Source: Rhodobacterales bacterium
Lineage (GTDB): Bacteria > Pseudomonadota > Alphaproteobacteria > Rhodobacterales > Rhodobacteraceae
Direction: 5' to 3'
DNA length: 64,000 nt
NCBI GenBank assembly: GCA_002746935.1
Contig: PDRW01000032.1
Coordinates: forward strand, 19,244-83,243
The notes below the pieces were generated by a model. The model saw only the letters and a program-made list of their open reading frames with translations, searched no databases and was not told the DNA's origin. The first letter of the stretch is position 1; each line of letters starts with the position of its first letter. A program made the position numbers and the translations under genes. Positions 38,856 to 48,477 of this stretch are shown here, piece after piece.

Positions 38856-40295
38856 ATGCGCCGACGGTTCGATGCTTTCGTGATTTTCGCCGAGATGCGG
38901 ACGGGATCGAATTTTCTCGAGTCGACCCTCGATCTGTTCCCCGGGCTCCAGACCTATGGCGAGGCGTTCAACCCGTTCTTTCTGGTCCGCCCCGGCATGA
39001 AGGCGCTGTTCGACATCAGCCTCGAGGCGCGCAATGAAGATCCGGTGGCGCTGTTCGATCGGATGAAACAGCGCACCAAGGGCATTCCGGGCTTCCGGTT
39101 CTTCCATGACCATGACCGGCGGATCTTCGAGCGGGTGATCGGTGACCCCGCCTGCGCCAAGGTGGTGCTGACCCGCAATTTCGTCGAGGCCTATGTCTCG
39201 CGCGCGATCGCGAAGCAGACCAATCAATGGGCGCTCGGCAATGTGAAACATGCCAAAAAGGCGAAGGCGGTCTTCGTCGAGGCGGAGTTCACCCGGCAAC
39301 TCGGGGAGATCAAGGCGTTTCAGCTGGAGATCCTCGGGCGGTTGCAGGAGACCGGGCAGACGGCGTTTTACATCAATTACGATGACCTGCGCGATATTGC
39401 GAAGATCAACGGGCTGGCGCGGTTTCTGGGCGAGGAGAGCGTGCTCGAGGGGCATTCGGACAGGTTCAAGAAGCAAAACCCCGAGCCGCTCGATCAGAAG
39501 GTGGAGAATTTCGCAGAGATGGCGGAGGCGGTCGCGAAGATCGGCGCGTTCGATCTGGAAGAGGCGCCGAATTTCGAGCCCCGCCGTGCCGCCGCAGTGC
39601 CGGGCTATGTGGCCGCACGTGAGGTGCCGCTGCTCTATCTGCCGGTGCAGGCGGGGCCGGTGGAGGAAATCACCGGCTGGATGGCCGGGCTGGATGGCGG
39701 CAGGCGCGGCGCCTTGATCTCCGGCATGAACCAGAAGGCGCTGCGCAAGTGGAAGCGGCAGCACCCCGGGCATCGCAGCTTCACGGTGCTGCGCCACCCC
39801 GTGGCCCGGGCCCATGCGGCGTTTTGCACCCATTTCCTGTCCGACGGCCCCGGAGCCATGCCGGAGTTGAAAAAGGCTCTGATCCGCCAGTATGACGTGC
39901 CGCTCCCCGAAAACCGCCCCGATGCCGGCTGGACCCGTGCCGCCCACCGCGCCGCCTTTCTCGCCTTCCTCGGCTTCCTTGCCCGCAACCTCGCCGGGCA
40001 GACGCCCTTCCGGGTCGCGCCCTCCTGGGCAAGTCAGTCGCGAGTACTGGCCGGCTTCAGCCCGGTGATCCAGCCCGATCATGTGTTGCGCGAAGACAAG
40101 TTGGCCGAGGGGCTCCGGCACCTCGGCGAAGACATCGGCCGCGATCTGCCGCCGGCACCGGAACCGCTGCCGGACAGACCCCATGCGCTGGAGGGGATAT
40201 ACGATTCGGAGGCCGAGGCCGCGGTGCGCGCCGTCTACCAGCGCGACTACATGCAATTCGGGTTTTGCCCCTGGGTGCCCGCGGATACTGCCTGA
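38856..40295 (+). CDS. Sulfotransferase (NodH-like), two sulfotransferase-like halves
   Basis: A 479-residue protein. The N-terminal half (about 1-240) is a NodH-type PAPS-dependent sulfotransferase: 5'-phosphosulfate loop EMRTGSNFLEST (residues 13-24) and 3'-phosphate loop VVLTRNFVEAYVSRAIA (Arg107, Ser115). The C-terminal half contains a second 3'-phosphate-like segment, FTVLRHPVARAHAAF near residue 309, typical of Sulfotransfer_2, but no clear second 5' loop was found. It would sulfate a sugar; its by-product PAP is the CysQ substrate. Starts 10 bp after the GT14-like gene. Confidence 0.87.
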   Translation: MRRRFDAFVIFAEMRTGSNFLESTLDLFPGLQTYGEAFNPFFLVRPGMKALFDISLEARNEDPVALFDRMKQRTKGIPGFRFFHDHDRRIFERVIGDPACAKVVLTRNFVEAYVSRAIAKQTNQWALGNVKHAKKAKAVFVEAEFTRQLGEIKAFQLEILGRLQETGQTAFYINYDDLRDIAKINGLARFLGEESVLEGHSDRFKKQNPEPLDQKVENFAEMAEAVAKIGAFDLEEAPNFEPRRAAAVPGYVAAREVPLLYLPVQAGPVEEITGWMAGLDGGRRGALISGMNQKALRKWKRQHPGHRSFTVLRHPVARAHAAFCTHFLSDGPGAMPELKKALIRQYDVPLPENRPDAGWTRAAHRAAFLAFLGFLARNLAGQTPFRVAPSWASQSRVLAGFSPVIQPDHVLREDKLAEGLRHLGEDIGRDLPPAPEPLPDRPHALEGIYDSEAEAAVRAVYQRDYMQFGFCPWVPADTA

Positions 40296-40346
40296 CCCGG
40301 TGTGCGCATGGGCCTGGCCGGGCAGCGGATGTGCGATGGACGGGTC

Positions 40347-42797
40347 TCAAACCCGTGGCCGCGCCGGCCGGGCGTCTGCCGGACAGGTGTTGGCGATTTC
40401 GGCGAGGATTGCCGGTTTCCTGAACGGTTTGGTGAGATGCGCATCGAGCCCGTGGCCGAGGATCTCTTCCGCGTCACCGTCCATCGCATGGGCCGTCAGC
40501 GCGACGATACGGGTGCGCGGCCAGCCGTTTTCGGCCTCGAGAGCACGGATGCGGCGGGTGGCTTCCTTTCCGTCCATGCCGGGCATCGAGATGTCCATGA
40601 ACACGAGATCGGGGCGCAGGGTTTCAAAGGTGGCGAGCGCCTCGGCGCCGTCATTGGCGAAGGTAAGGTCGATGTCACAGGCCTTGACCAGCTTGGAAAA
40701 CACCAGCTGGTTGGTCTTGTTGTCCTCGGCGGCGAGCACCCGCATGGACCGGAGCGTCTGAGACGCAGGAGCGGCGGGGACTGTTGCCGCAGGAGCGGCG
40801 GGGCTTGCTGCCGCAGGAGCGGCGGGGCTTGCTGCCGCGGAAGCGGCGGGGGCCGCCGGGGCCGGGTCGGCCGGCGCATCGGGCCCGCGGGTGGCCGCGT
40901 GCCGGAACACCGGGGTTTCCGCCTGCGGCACGGCAGCCGGGGTTTCTTCCGGCGGTGGCGTTACGCGGCGGCGTGAACCGAAGAAGGGCAGCGGTTCGGG
41001 AGCGGGCTCTTGCGCCGGCGGGATGGCCTCCGCCTCCGGCGCGGTTGCGACCGGTTCCGGCAGTGCCGCGGGTTCCGGAGGCACCGGGCGTTCGAGCTTC
41101 CGGATCGCGCCGACGAGGTCGATCCGCGAGATCGGTTTGGCCAGTCCGGCCACGGCACCCGCCACCGGGGCAAAGGCCGCTTCCGGGCTGGCAGCGACCA
41201 TCACCACCGGTGCGCAGATGCCGGCGGCGTGCAGCACGGCGATGAAGGCGGCCGCGCCCATGTCGGGCAGGCGGTTGTCGGCGAAGATGACATCGGCACC
41301 GGCGGAGCGCCCGTCGACCGCTTCGGCGGCGTTGCCGGCGCAGATCACGTCAAGGCCGAGGGCGGTGAGCTGTTTCTCGAGAATGGTGCGGGTGAGATCG
41401 TCGGACATCACCAGCGCCACCTTTTTCACCCAGTCGGGATGATAGGGCGGCTCGGCGGGGGTCACCACCGGAAGGCTGATCTGGAAACCGAAGGCGGAGC
41501 CGATGCCCAGTTCGCTCTCGACCCAGACGTCGCCGCCCATCAGCTTCACCAGCTGACGGGAGATCGCGAGGCCAAGCCCCGTGCCCTCATAGGAGCGGTT
41601 GCGCTCGTCTTCGACCTGGTTGAACTCGCCGAACACATCGCCGAGCTTGTCGGCGGGAATGCCGATGCCCGTGTCTTCCACCGTCACATGGATGCGCTGG
41701 GCGCCACTGCCGGTTTCCGGCAGGCCGACCACCCGCACCAGAACATGGCCCTTCTCGGTGAATTTCACCGCATTGCCGATCAGATTGGTGAACACCTGCC
41801 GGATGCGCACCGGATCGCCCAGGAAGCGGCTGGGCATGAACATGTCATAGTCCACGAAAACCTTCAGCCCCTTGCCGCGGATCGTGGGTTCCAGCAGCAT
41901 CAGCACGTCGAGCACCACGCGTTCGAGATCGAATTCTTCCGTGCGCAGCTCCAGCCGCCGGGCTTCGGCCTTGGAATAGTCGAGCACGTCGTTGATGATC
42001 GCGAGCAGCGATTGCCCCGAGCTGCGGATGGTGTCGACGTAGAGGCTCTGTTCCTCGTCGAGTTCCGACTCGGCCAGCAGGTCCGCCATGCCGATGACGC
42101 CGTTCATCGGGGTGCGGATTTCGTGGCTCATGTTGGCGAGAAAGGCGGATTTGGCGCGGCTGGCGGCTTCGGCGCGGGCGCGGGCTTTCGTCAGCATCGC
42201 CTGGCGGCGCATCGACTGGGTGATGTTATGCGCCATGGACACCGTGTCGCCCCCGGGTGCGCGGCTGTCGATCAGGCGGATCCAGACCCCGTTCCAGAGC
42301 CGGATGACCCGTGGCTCCGGGCTGTCGGAGAACCAGCGTTCGAGCATCTCGCGGCGCCAGTGCTGCGGGGACTTGCCTTCGAGATCGACCACGCCTTCCG
42401 CCAGCACCGCCTCGACGACCTCTTCGTAATGCACCCCCGGCCGGATGCATTCGAGCCCGTCAAACGGGGCGAGATAGGCATCGTTGGCAATGACCATCCG
42501 GGCATCGGCATCGAATACCGCAAAGCCGTCGTCCAGCGCCTGGAGCGAGTTCCACAACCGCCGCTTGGCGATGTCGATTTCGATGTTGGCGCGGTCGAGA
42601 TCGGCGCGGACCTTCACGTTTTCGCCTCTCACTTCCTCGACCTCTTCACGGGTTTCGGCAAGGTTTTCCGAAAGGTTGATCGCATGGCGCGACAGCATCC
42701 GGTTGGCCTCGTTGAGCTCGGCCTGCTTCTGTTCCAGAAGACGCTCCGCCGCCATCCGCGCGCGGCGCTCTTCGGTCAGGATTGCTTGTGCGTTCAT
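40347..42797 (-). CDS. Hybrid sensor histidine kinase with two receiver-like domains
   Basis: An 816-residue soluble hybrid kinase. A coiled coil (about 10-85), a PAS-like domain (85-195: [21 protein letters not shown]), HisKA with His225 ([13 protein letters not shown]), HATPase with N-box (334-346), DTGIGIP and [10 protein letters not shown] degenerate receiver (about 455-585; VIFADNRLP) is followed by a 100-residue Ala/Pro-rich linker with 24-bp DNA repeats, then a complete C-terminal receiver ([26 protein letters not shown]). The start at 42797 follows ggagacggag; the longer upstream frame would run into the A2M leader. No membrane helix. Phosphorelay partner is not nearby. Confidence 0.93.
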   Translation of the reverse strand: MNAQAILTEERRARMAAERLLEQKQAELNEANRMLSRHAINLSENLAETREEVEEVRGENVKVRADLDRANIEIDIAKRRLWNSLQALDDGFAVFDADARMVIANDAYLAPFDGLECIRPGVHYEEVVEAVLAEGVVDLEGKSPQHWRREMLERWFSDSPEPRVIRLWNGVWIRLIDSRAPGGDTVSMAHNITQSMRRQAMLTKARARAEAASRAKSAFLANMSHEIRTPMNGVIGMADLLAESELDEEQSLYVDTIRSSGQSLLAIINDVLDYSKAEARRLELRTEEFDLERVVLDVLMLLEPTIRGKGLKVFVDYDMFMPSRFLGDPVRIRQVFTNLIGNAVKFTEKGHVLVRVVGLPETGSGAQRIHVTVEDTGIGIPADKLGDVFGEFNQVEDERNRSYEGTGLGLAISRQLVKLMGGDVWVESELGIGSAFGFQISLPVVTPAEPPYHPDWVKKVALVMSDDLTRTILEKQLTALGLDVICAGNAAEAVDGRSAGADVIFADNRLPDMGAAAFIAVLHAAGICAPVVMVAASPEAAFAPVAGAVAGLAKPISRIDLVGAIRKLERPVPPEPAALPEPVATAPEAEAIPPAQEPAPEPLPFFGSRRRVTPPPEETPAAVPQAETPVFRHAATRGPDAPADPAPAAPAASAAASPAAPAAASPAAPAATVPAAPASQTLRSMRVLAAEDNKTNQLVFSKLVKACDIDLTFANDGAEALATFETLRPDLVFMDISMPGMDGKEATRRIRALEAENGWPRTRIVALTAHAMDGDAEEILGHGLDAHLTKPFRKPAILAEIANTCPADARPARPRV
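40765..40860 (+). repeat. Tandem 24-bp repeat inside the hybrid kinase linker
   Basis: Units at 40765-40788, 40789-40812, 40813-40836 and a degenerate unit 40837-40860 share gcaggagcggcgggg. The second and third units are identical. They encode repeated Ala/Pro octads (PAAPAAAS type) of the flexible linker. Copy number is likely to vary between strains. It is coding, not CRISPR. Confidence 0.9.
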
Positions 42798-42969
42798 CTC
42801 CGTCTCCGCTGCCCGGGGCGTTCTGCCCCTGGTGTCACCTTGCCCAATCAAGGTGAACAGCTCCTTAACAGGTACAGAAATACCGGTTTTCCATGCTTTC
42901 CGGCCTGCTCGCCCGTTGCGTGATTGCCGGGTTGGTGTCAGCATGAAAGCAAACACAAGGGAGAGTCCC

Positions 42970-45900
42970 ATGCGGAACATTCTGATTTTCGCCACAATTT
43001 TTGCCCATTTCGCCACAATGGCGCTGGCCGGCGACCCGCTGGAGCCGCGCCGCACCATTTTTCACCGCGATACCGATTTTCCGGGGCACGATATTCAGTC
43101 GGTTTTCGATACCACCCTGGAAGCTTGCGAATCGGCCTGTCTGAGCCGCGCCGATTGCGGCGCCTTCACCTTCAATTCGCGCAAGTCTTCCTGCTTTCTG
43201 AAATCCGCCATGGGGGAACCTGCCGTTTATGACGGGGCGTTTTCGGCGCAGGTTCTCGACCGTTCGCCCGCACTCATCGCCGCGGCTAGAGCCCGGATGC
43301 AGGCGCTCGACTTCCTGACCGAAGCCGACATCGCCTCTGCCTCCGCGCGGGCCGCCGATATGCCGCATGACTTCCGCGTCGGCGGCTGGCAGGCTGACGA
43401 TCTTGCCCGCTGGGGCCGTGAAGCCGAGGCGGAGGCCAATCTCGCCTCGGCAATGCACTATTTCGCGGGCGCCGTGGTGCTTTCCGACAGCCCCGGCGAC
43501 TGGATCGAATACGCCCGCCTGTCGAACGCCGCCGCAATGGCGGCGGAGAAGTCCGGGGAAACCCGCGATCTTCATGACCAGGCGCTTGACGCGGCCGTGT
43601 CCGGCTTTCTGCGCAGCCCGGGCGAGGCCCAGCAGGCCAACGCGCTGACCGAAATGGCGGTGGCGCTCGAAGCACTGGAGCGGGGCAGCACCTCGATCCC
43701 GGCGCTCCGCCTCGCCCAGAACCTCAGCCCGCGCGACGATACCGCCCGCGCGCTCGAACGTGCGCTCGGGCTGTTCGGCTTCCGGCTGACCGAAACCACC
43801 GTCGACAGCAATGCCGCCGCACCCCGGATCTGCGCCACCTTCTCCGAGGATCTCGCTGAAACCGGGGTGGATTATGCGCCTTTCGTCTCCTCCGAAGTCA
43901 GTGGCATCGCGGTTTCCGCCACCGGCCCTCAGCTCTGCATCGAGGGCCTTACCCATGGTGAACGCTACAGCTTCACCCTGCGTCCGGGGCTGCCCTCCGC
44001 CTCCGGCGAGGCTTTGGCCAAACCGGTGCAGCTCAGCCAATACGTCCGCGACCGCGCCCCTTCGGTGCATTTCCCCGGCCGGGCTTATGTTCTGCCGCCC
44101 ACCGAAGATGCCGGGCTTCCCGTTGTCACCGTCAACAGCGACACGCTCGATCTTACGCTTTCGCGGCTGCCCGAGGGCAACCTTGTGCGGGCATTCGAGG
44201 AAGACTGGTTCGGCCGTTCGCTTTCGATCTGGGACGAGGAATGGTTCAATGACCGTCTCGCCGAGCCGATCTGGGAAGGCACGGCGGAGGTCGGATCCGA
44301 GCTTAACCGCGACGTGACCACGCGGCTGCCGATCGGCGAGCTCGCCGACGTCTTGACCCCCGGGGTTTATGTGCTTCACGCCGCGCTGCCGGGGCTCGAT
44401 CAGAACGATCACCCCCCGGCCAGCCAGTGGTTCGTGATCTCCGATCTCGGCGCCACGGCCTACACCGGTGATACCGGCACCTGGGTTTTCGTCCGCTCGC
44501 TTTCCAGCGGCGCGCTGGAGCCCGGGGTGACGGTCGAGCTGCGTTCGGAGACCAATGCGGTGCTCGCCGTGCTCGCGACCGACACCAGTGGCTCGGTGCA
44601 TTTCGAGCCCGGCGGGAATTATGCCAAAGGTGCGGCAGGCCCGGCGCTGGTAACGCTGAAGAAGGGCGGGGATTTCACCTTCCTGTCGCTTTCCGACCCG
44701 GCATTCGATCTGTCCGACCGCGGTGTCGAGGGGCACCCGCCGGCACCGCCGATCGACATGTTCCTGACCACCGAACGCGGGGCCTACCGGGCAGGCGAAA
44801 CCATCTACGCGACCGCACTGGCACGCGATGCTCAGGCAAAGGCCCTTGAGGGTCTGCCGGTTACAGCGGTTCTGACCCGCCCCGATGGGGTCGAATATGC
44901 GCGCCATGTTTCCAATGGCGACAGCGCCGGCGGGTATGTGTTTGCCCTGCCCACGGCGAGCTCCGCCCCGCGCGGCACCTGGCGGCTCGACCTCTACGCC
45001 GACCCGGACGCCCCCGCGCTCGCCTCCACCACACTGCTGGTGGAAGATTTTCTGCCCGAGCGGATCGACTTCGACCTCGCGCTTTCCGAGCCGCGCCCGG
45101 GGCTCCTGACCTCGCCGGTGCTCGACATCGACGCGCGCTATCTGTTCGGTGCGCCCGGGGCTGATCTTGCAGTGTCGGGCGATCTGGTCCTCAGAGCTGC
45201 GGAGGCCGTCGAAGGCTGGCCGGGCTATCGTTTCGGTCTCCATGAAGGCGGGATGCAACCCGTGTGGGGCACGTTGGGGGAAACCCGCACCGATGCCGAT
45301 GGCCATGCCGCGCTGCCGGTGACCTTCCCTGAAGCCGAGGCCCGGGGCACGCCGCTTGAAGCCGCGTTGAACATCCTGGTGCAGGAGGGCTCCGGCCGCC
45401 CGGTCGAACGCGGCCTCACCGTGCCGGTGGCGCCGCAAGGCACCATGATCGGCATCAAGCCCGGCTTCGAAGACGGCGTGCCGGAAGGCACCGAGGCGAG
45501 TTTCCAGCTGGTGGCGCTCTCGCCCACGCTGGAGCCGGTGCCGCTGGACGTCACCTGGGAGCTCAACCGCGTGACCACCCGCTACCAGTGGTATTCGTCC
45601 TGGGGGCAGTGGAACTGGGAACCCACCGAGACCCGCGAGCGCGTGGCTTCGGGCCGTGCCTCGCTCGGGGACGAGCCGGTCAGCGTGACGGCACCAACCG
45701 AATGGGGCAGCTATGAACTGGTCGTTACCGGCAAGGATGGCGGCTATGTCAGCGCTTCCGTCGGGTTCACCTCCGGCTGGTATGCCCCGGCCAACGCGCT
45801 CACCTCGCCCGACATCCTCGAAGCTTCGCTCGACGCCACGCGCTACAATATCGGTGACACGGCCACGCTGCGCTTCGTGCCGCGCACGGCGGGCAAGGTG

Positions 45901-48402
45901 CTGGTGCAGGTGATGTCGAGCCGGGTGATCTCGACGCTGGCCCTCGAAGCCGTTCCCGGCGAAAACACCGTCACCCTGCCGGTGACCGAAGACTGGGGCA
46001 CGGGGGCCTATGTGGTTGCCACCCTGGTGCAGCCGCTCGACAGCGCCAGCGATCACGATCCGGTGCGCGCGCTGGGCCTTGCCCATGCTTCGGTCGCCCC
46101 GGGCGACAAGGCGCTCACCGCGCGTTTCGACGTGGCCGAAGAGGTCAGACCCCGCGGACCGCTCGACGTGGTGCTGAAGGTCGATGGCATCGCCGATGGC
46201 GAGACCGCTTATGCGACCATCGCCGCGGTCGATGTGGGCATTCTCAACGTCACCGGTTTCGACGCGCCCGATCCGTCTGACCACTACTTCGGCCAGCGCC
46301 GCCTCGGGCTCGAAATCCGCGACCTCTACGGCCGGCTGATCGACGGTCGTGCCGGCGCCATGGGACAGATCCGTTCCGGCGGCGGGGCAGACGCCTTCAT
46401 GCGGATGCAGGCCCCGCCCCCGACCGGGGAGTTGATGGCGCAGTTCTCGGGGCCGCTGACAGTCTCTGACGGCGAGGTCAGAGCCACATTCGACTTGCCC
46501 GCGTTCAACGGGTCGGTGCGTCTGATGGCAATTGTCTGGTCAAAAACCGGCATCGGCCAGGCGGCGACGGATGTGCTGGTGCGCGATCCGGTGGTGCTCA
46601 CCGCCTCGCTGCCGCGCTTCCTTGCGCCCGGCGACGAAGGCCGGTTGCTGCTGGAAGTGACCCATGCCACCGGGCCGGTGGGCGAGCTGCGGCTTTCGGC
46701 GGGTTCAGAGACCGGTGCCGTCGCGGTTGCGGGGTCGGGCTTTGCCCGGAGCTTCGAGATCGCGGCCGGTGCGACCGAACGCATCTCGCTGCCGGTGACC
46801 GCAGAGGAGGTGGGGGTGCATCCGCTGGACGTCACGCTGGTCACCCCTGATGGCATTGAGCTCACCAGGCAGCTGAGCCTGCCGGTGATGCGGCTCGACC
46901 CGGAAGTGGCCGAAACCTCGCGCTTCACCCTGGCCCCCGGCGAAAGCTTCACGCTGACGCAGGATCTGTTTGCGGGGCTTGCGGCGGGGCATGCGACCAT
47001 CACCGCCGGGCCGCTCGCCCGGCTCGATGCAGCGGGTCTCATCGACCGGCTCGACCGCTACCCCTATGGCTGCACCGAACAGCAGGTCTCGCGGGCATTG
47101 CCGCTGCTCTATCTCTCCGGGCTGGCCGAGGCGATGGGGCTCGCCGATCGCGATAATGTGGCGGGCCGTATCGACGATGCAATCACCGGCGTGCTGGCCA
47201 ACCAGTCGTCTACGGGGAGTTTCGGGCTGTGGCGTCCGGATTCGGGCGACCTCTGGCTGGATGCCTTCGTCAGCGACTTCCTCGCGCGGGCCCGCGCCGA
47301 AGGCTACGATGTGCCCGACACCGCCTTCCGCGCAGCGATGGACAATCTGCGCAACCGGGTGAATTACTACCCCGATTTCGAGGAGGGCGGCGAAGACCTT
47401 GCCTATGCGCTCTATGTGCTTGCCCGTGAAGGCGGTGCGGCGATGGGCGATCTGCGCTACTACGCCGACGTCAGGGCCGATGCCTTTGCCACCCCGCTGG
47501 CCAACGCCCAACTGGGTGCGGCCCTGGCCGCCTATGGCGACCCGATGCGGGCCGACGCGATGTTTGCCCGCGCGTCCAGCGCGCTGGCTGCCATGCGCGA
47601 CACCGGCCAGATCTGGCGCGACGACTACGGCACCGTGTTGCGCGATACCGCCGCGGTGCTCGCGCTCGCGGTGGAGGCGGGGAGCAACACCGTCGACCGC
47701 GCGGCGCTCGTCGACCGGCTTGCCGGGGCGCGGGCGCCGTTCTCGACCCAGGAGGCGAGCTGGATGCTGCGCGCGGCACATGCGCTGCTGGACGACGCCC
47801 CCGGCGCCGGGCTGACGCTCGACGGCAAGGCGCTCACCGGACCGCTGGTGGAGGTGCTGAGCGATGTCGAGCTGGAGACGCCCAAAGTCGTCGCCAATAC
47901 CGGGACGGAGGCCACCGAGCTGACGGTCACCAGTTTCGGCGTGCCCGACGTGGCCCCGCCGGCCTCGGGCAATGGCTATGCCATCGAACGGCGTTACTTC
48001 ACCATGGAGGGCGAACCGGCCGATCCGGGCGAGGTGGCGCATGGCACCCGGCTGGTGACGCTGATCACCGTCACCCCCTGGGAGGCCGCGGGCGCGCGGC
48101 TGATGATCACCGATCCGCTGCCCGCGGGCTTCGAGATCGACAACCCCAATCTGTTGCGCGCCGGCGACATCCGGGCGCTCGACTGGTTGCAGGTTGTGGA
48201 AGAGACCGAGGCGGTCGAATTCCGTCAGGACCGCTTCCTCGCAGCCGTCGACTGGGACGAGGACACGCCGATCCGGCTGGCCTATGTGGTCCGCGCGGTG
48301 ACGCCGGGTGTGTTCCACCATCCGGCGCCGTCGGTGGAAGACATGTACCGCCCGGCGTTCCGGGCTGTCGGAGACGCGGGCGAGGTCGTGGTGCTCGAGT
48401 GA
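42970..48402 (+). CDS. Alpha-2-macroglobulin-like protease trap with N-terminal PAN/Apple domain
   Basis: A 1810-residue periplasmic giant. A Sec signal (cleavage near MALA-GDP, residue 21) without a lipobox cysteine is followed by a PAN/Apple-type domain (about 30-85; CESACLSRADCGAFTFN, CFLKSA), macroglobulin domains, a bait-region-like middle, and the thioester Cys1368 in YGCTEQQVSRALPL, then alpha-alpha toroid repeats. Bacterial A2Ms trap invading proteases covalently. The start at 42970 has gggagag. E. coli YfhM, the closest model, is a lipoprotein; here the lack of a lipobox means it is probably soluble. It lies 75 bp upstream of pbpC, the YfhM-PbpC pair. Confidence 0.92.
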   Translation: MRNILIFATIFAHFATMALAGDPLEPRRTIFHRDTDFPGHDIQSVFDTTLEACESACLSRADCGAFTFNSRKSSCFLKSAMGEPAVYDGAFSAQVLDRSPALIAAARARMQALDFLTEADIASASARAADMPHDFRVGGWQADDLARWGREAEAEANLASAMHYFAGAVVLSDSPGDWIEYARLSNAAAMAAEKSGETRDLHDQALDAAVSGFLRSPGEAQQANALTEMAVALEALERGSTSIPALRLAQNLSPRDDTARALERALGLFGFRLTETTVDSNAAAPRICATFSEDLAETGVDYAPFVSSEVSGIAVSATGPQLCIEGLTHGERYSFTLRPGLPSASGEALAKPVQLSQYVRDRAPSVHFPGRAYVLPPTEDAGLPVVTVNSDTLDLTLSRLPEGNLVRAFEEDWFGRSLSIWDEEWFNDRLAEPIWEGTAEVGSELNRDVTTRLPIGELADVLTPGVYVLHAALPGLDQNDHPPASQWFVISDLGATAYTGDTGTWVFVRSLSSGALEPGVTVELRSETNAVLAVLATDTSGSVHFEPGGNYAKGAAGPALVTLKKGGDFTFLSLSDPAFDLSDRGVEGHPPAPPIDMFLTTERGAYRAGETIYATALARDAQAKALEGLPVTAVLTRPDGVEYARHVSNGDSAGGYVFALPTASSAPRGTWRLDLYADPDAPALASTTLLVEDFLPERIDFDLALSEPRPGLLTSPVLDIDARYLFGAPGADLAVSGDLVLRAAEAVEGWPGYRFGLHEGGMQPVWGTLGETRTDADGHAALPVTFPEAEARGTPLEAALNILVQEGSGRPVERGLTVPVAPQGTMIGIKPGFEDGVPEGTEASFQLVALSPTLEPVPLDVTWELNRVTTRYQWYSSWGQWNWEPTETRERVASGRASLGDEPVSVTAPTEWGSYELVVTGKDGGYVSASVGFTSGWYAPANALTSPDILEASLDATRYNIGDTATLRFVPRTAGKVLVQVMSSRVISTLALEAVPGENTVTLPVTEDWGTGAYVVATLVQPLDSASDHDPVRALGLAHASVAPGDKALTARFDVAEEVRPRGPLDVVLKVDGIADGETAYATIAAVDVGILNVTGFDAPDPSDHYFGQRRLGLEIRDLYGRLIDGRAGAMGQIRSGGGADAFMRMQAPPPTGELMAQFSGPLTVSDGEVRATFDLPAFNGSVRLMAIVWSKTGIGQAATDVLVRDPVVLTASLPRFLAPGDEGRLLLEVTHATGPVGELRLSAGSETGAVAVAGSGFARSFEIAAGATERISLPVTAEEVGVHPLDVTLVTPDGIELTRQLSLPVMRLDPEVAETSRFTLAPGESFTLTQDLFAGLAAGHATITAGPLARLDAAGLIDRLDRYPYGCTEQQVSRALPLLYLSGLAEAMGLADRDNVAGRIDDAITGVLANQSSTGSFGLWRPDSGDLWLDAFVSDFLARARAEGYDVPDTAFRAAMDNLRNRVNYYPDFEEGGEDLAYALYVLAREGGAAMGDLRYYADVRADAFATPLANAQLGAALAAYGDPMRADAMFARASSALAAMRDTGQIWRDDYGTVLRDTAAVLALAVEAGSNTVDRAALVDRLAGARAPFSTQEASWMLRAAHALLDDAPGAGLTLDGKALTGPLVEVLSDVELETPKVVANTGTEATELTVTSFGVPDVAPPASGNGYAIERRYFTMEGEPADPGEVAHGTRLVTLITVTPWEAAGARLMITDPLPAGFEIDNPNLLRAGDIRALDWLQVVEETEAVEFRQDRFLAAVDWDEDTPIRLAYVVRAVTPGVFHHPAPSVEDMYRPAFRAVGDAGEVVVLE

Positions 48403-48477
48403 GGCCGGGCCGGGGGGCCAGCCCCCCCGTTCCCCCCGGTCCCCCCGGAGTATTGACCCAGGCAAAAGGAGGGCGCC

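Noticed and set aside
40765-40860. Tandem repeats considered as CRISPR
   Set aside because: Units are contiguous without spacers and encode Ala/Pro repeats in frame within the hybrid kinase.
42865-46284. 1139-codon minus-strand frame opposite the alpha-2-macroglobulin
   Set aside because: Antisense shadow with no ribosome site and Arg/His/Gly-biased composition.
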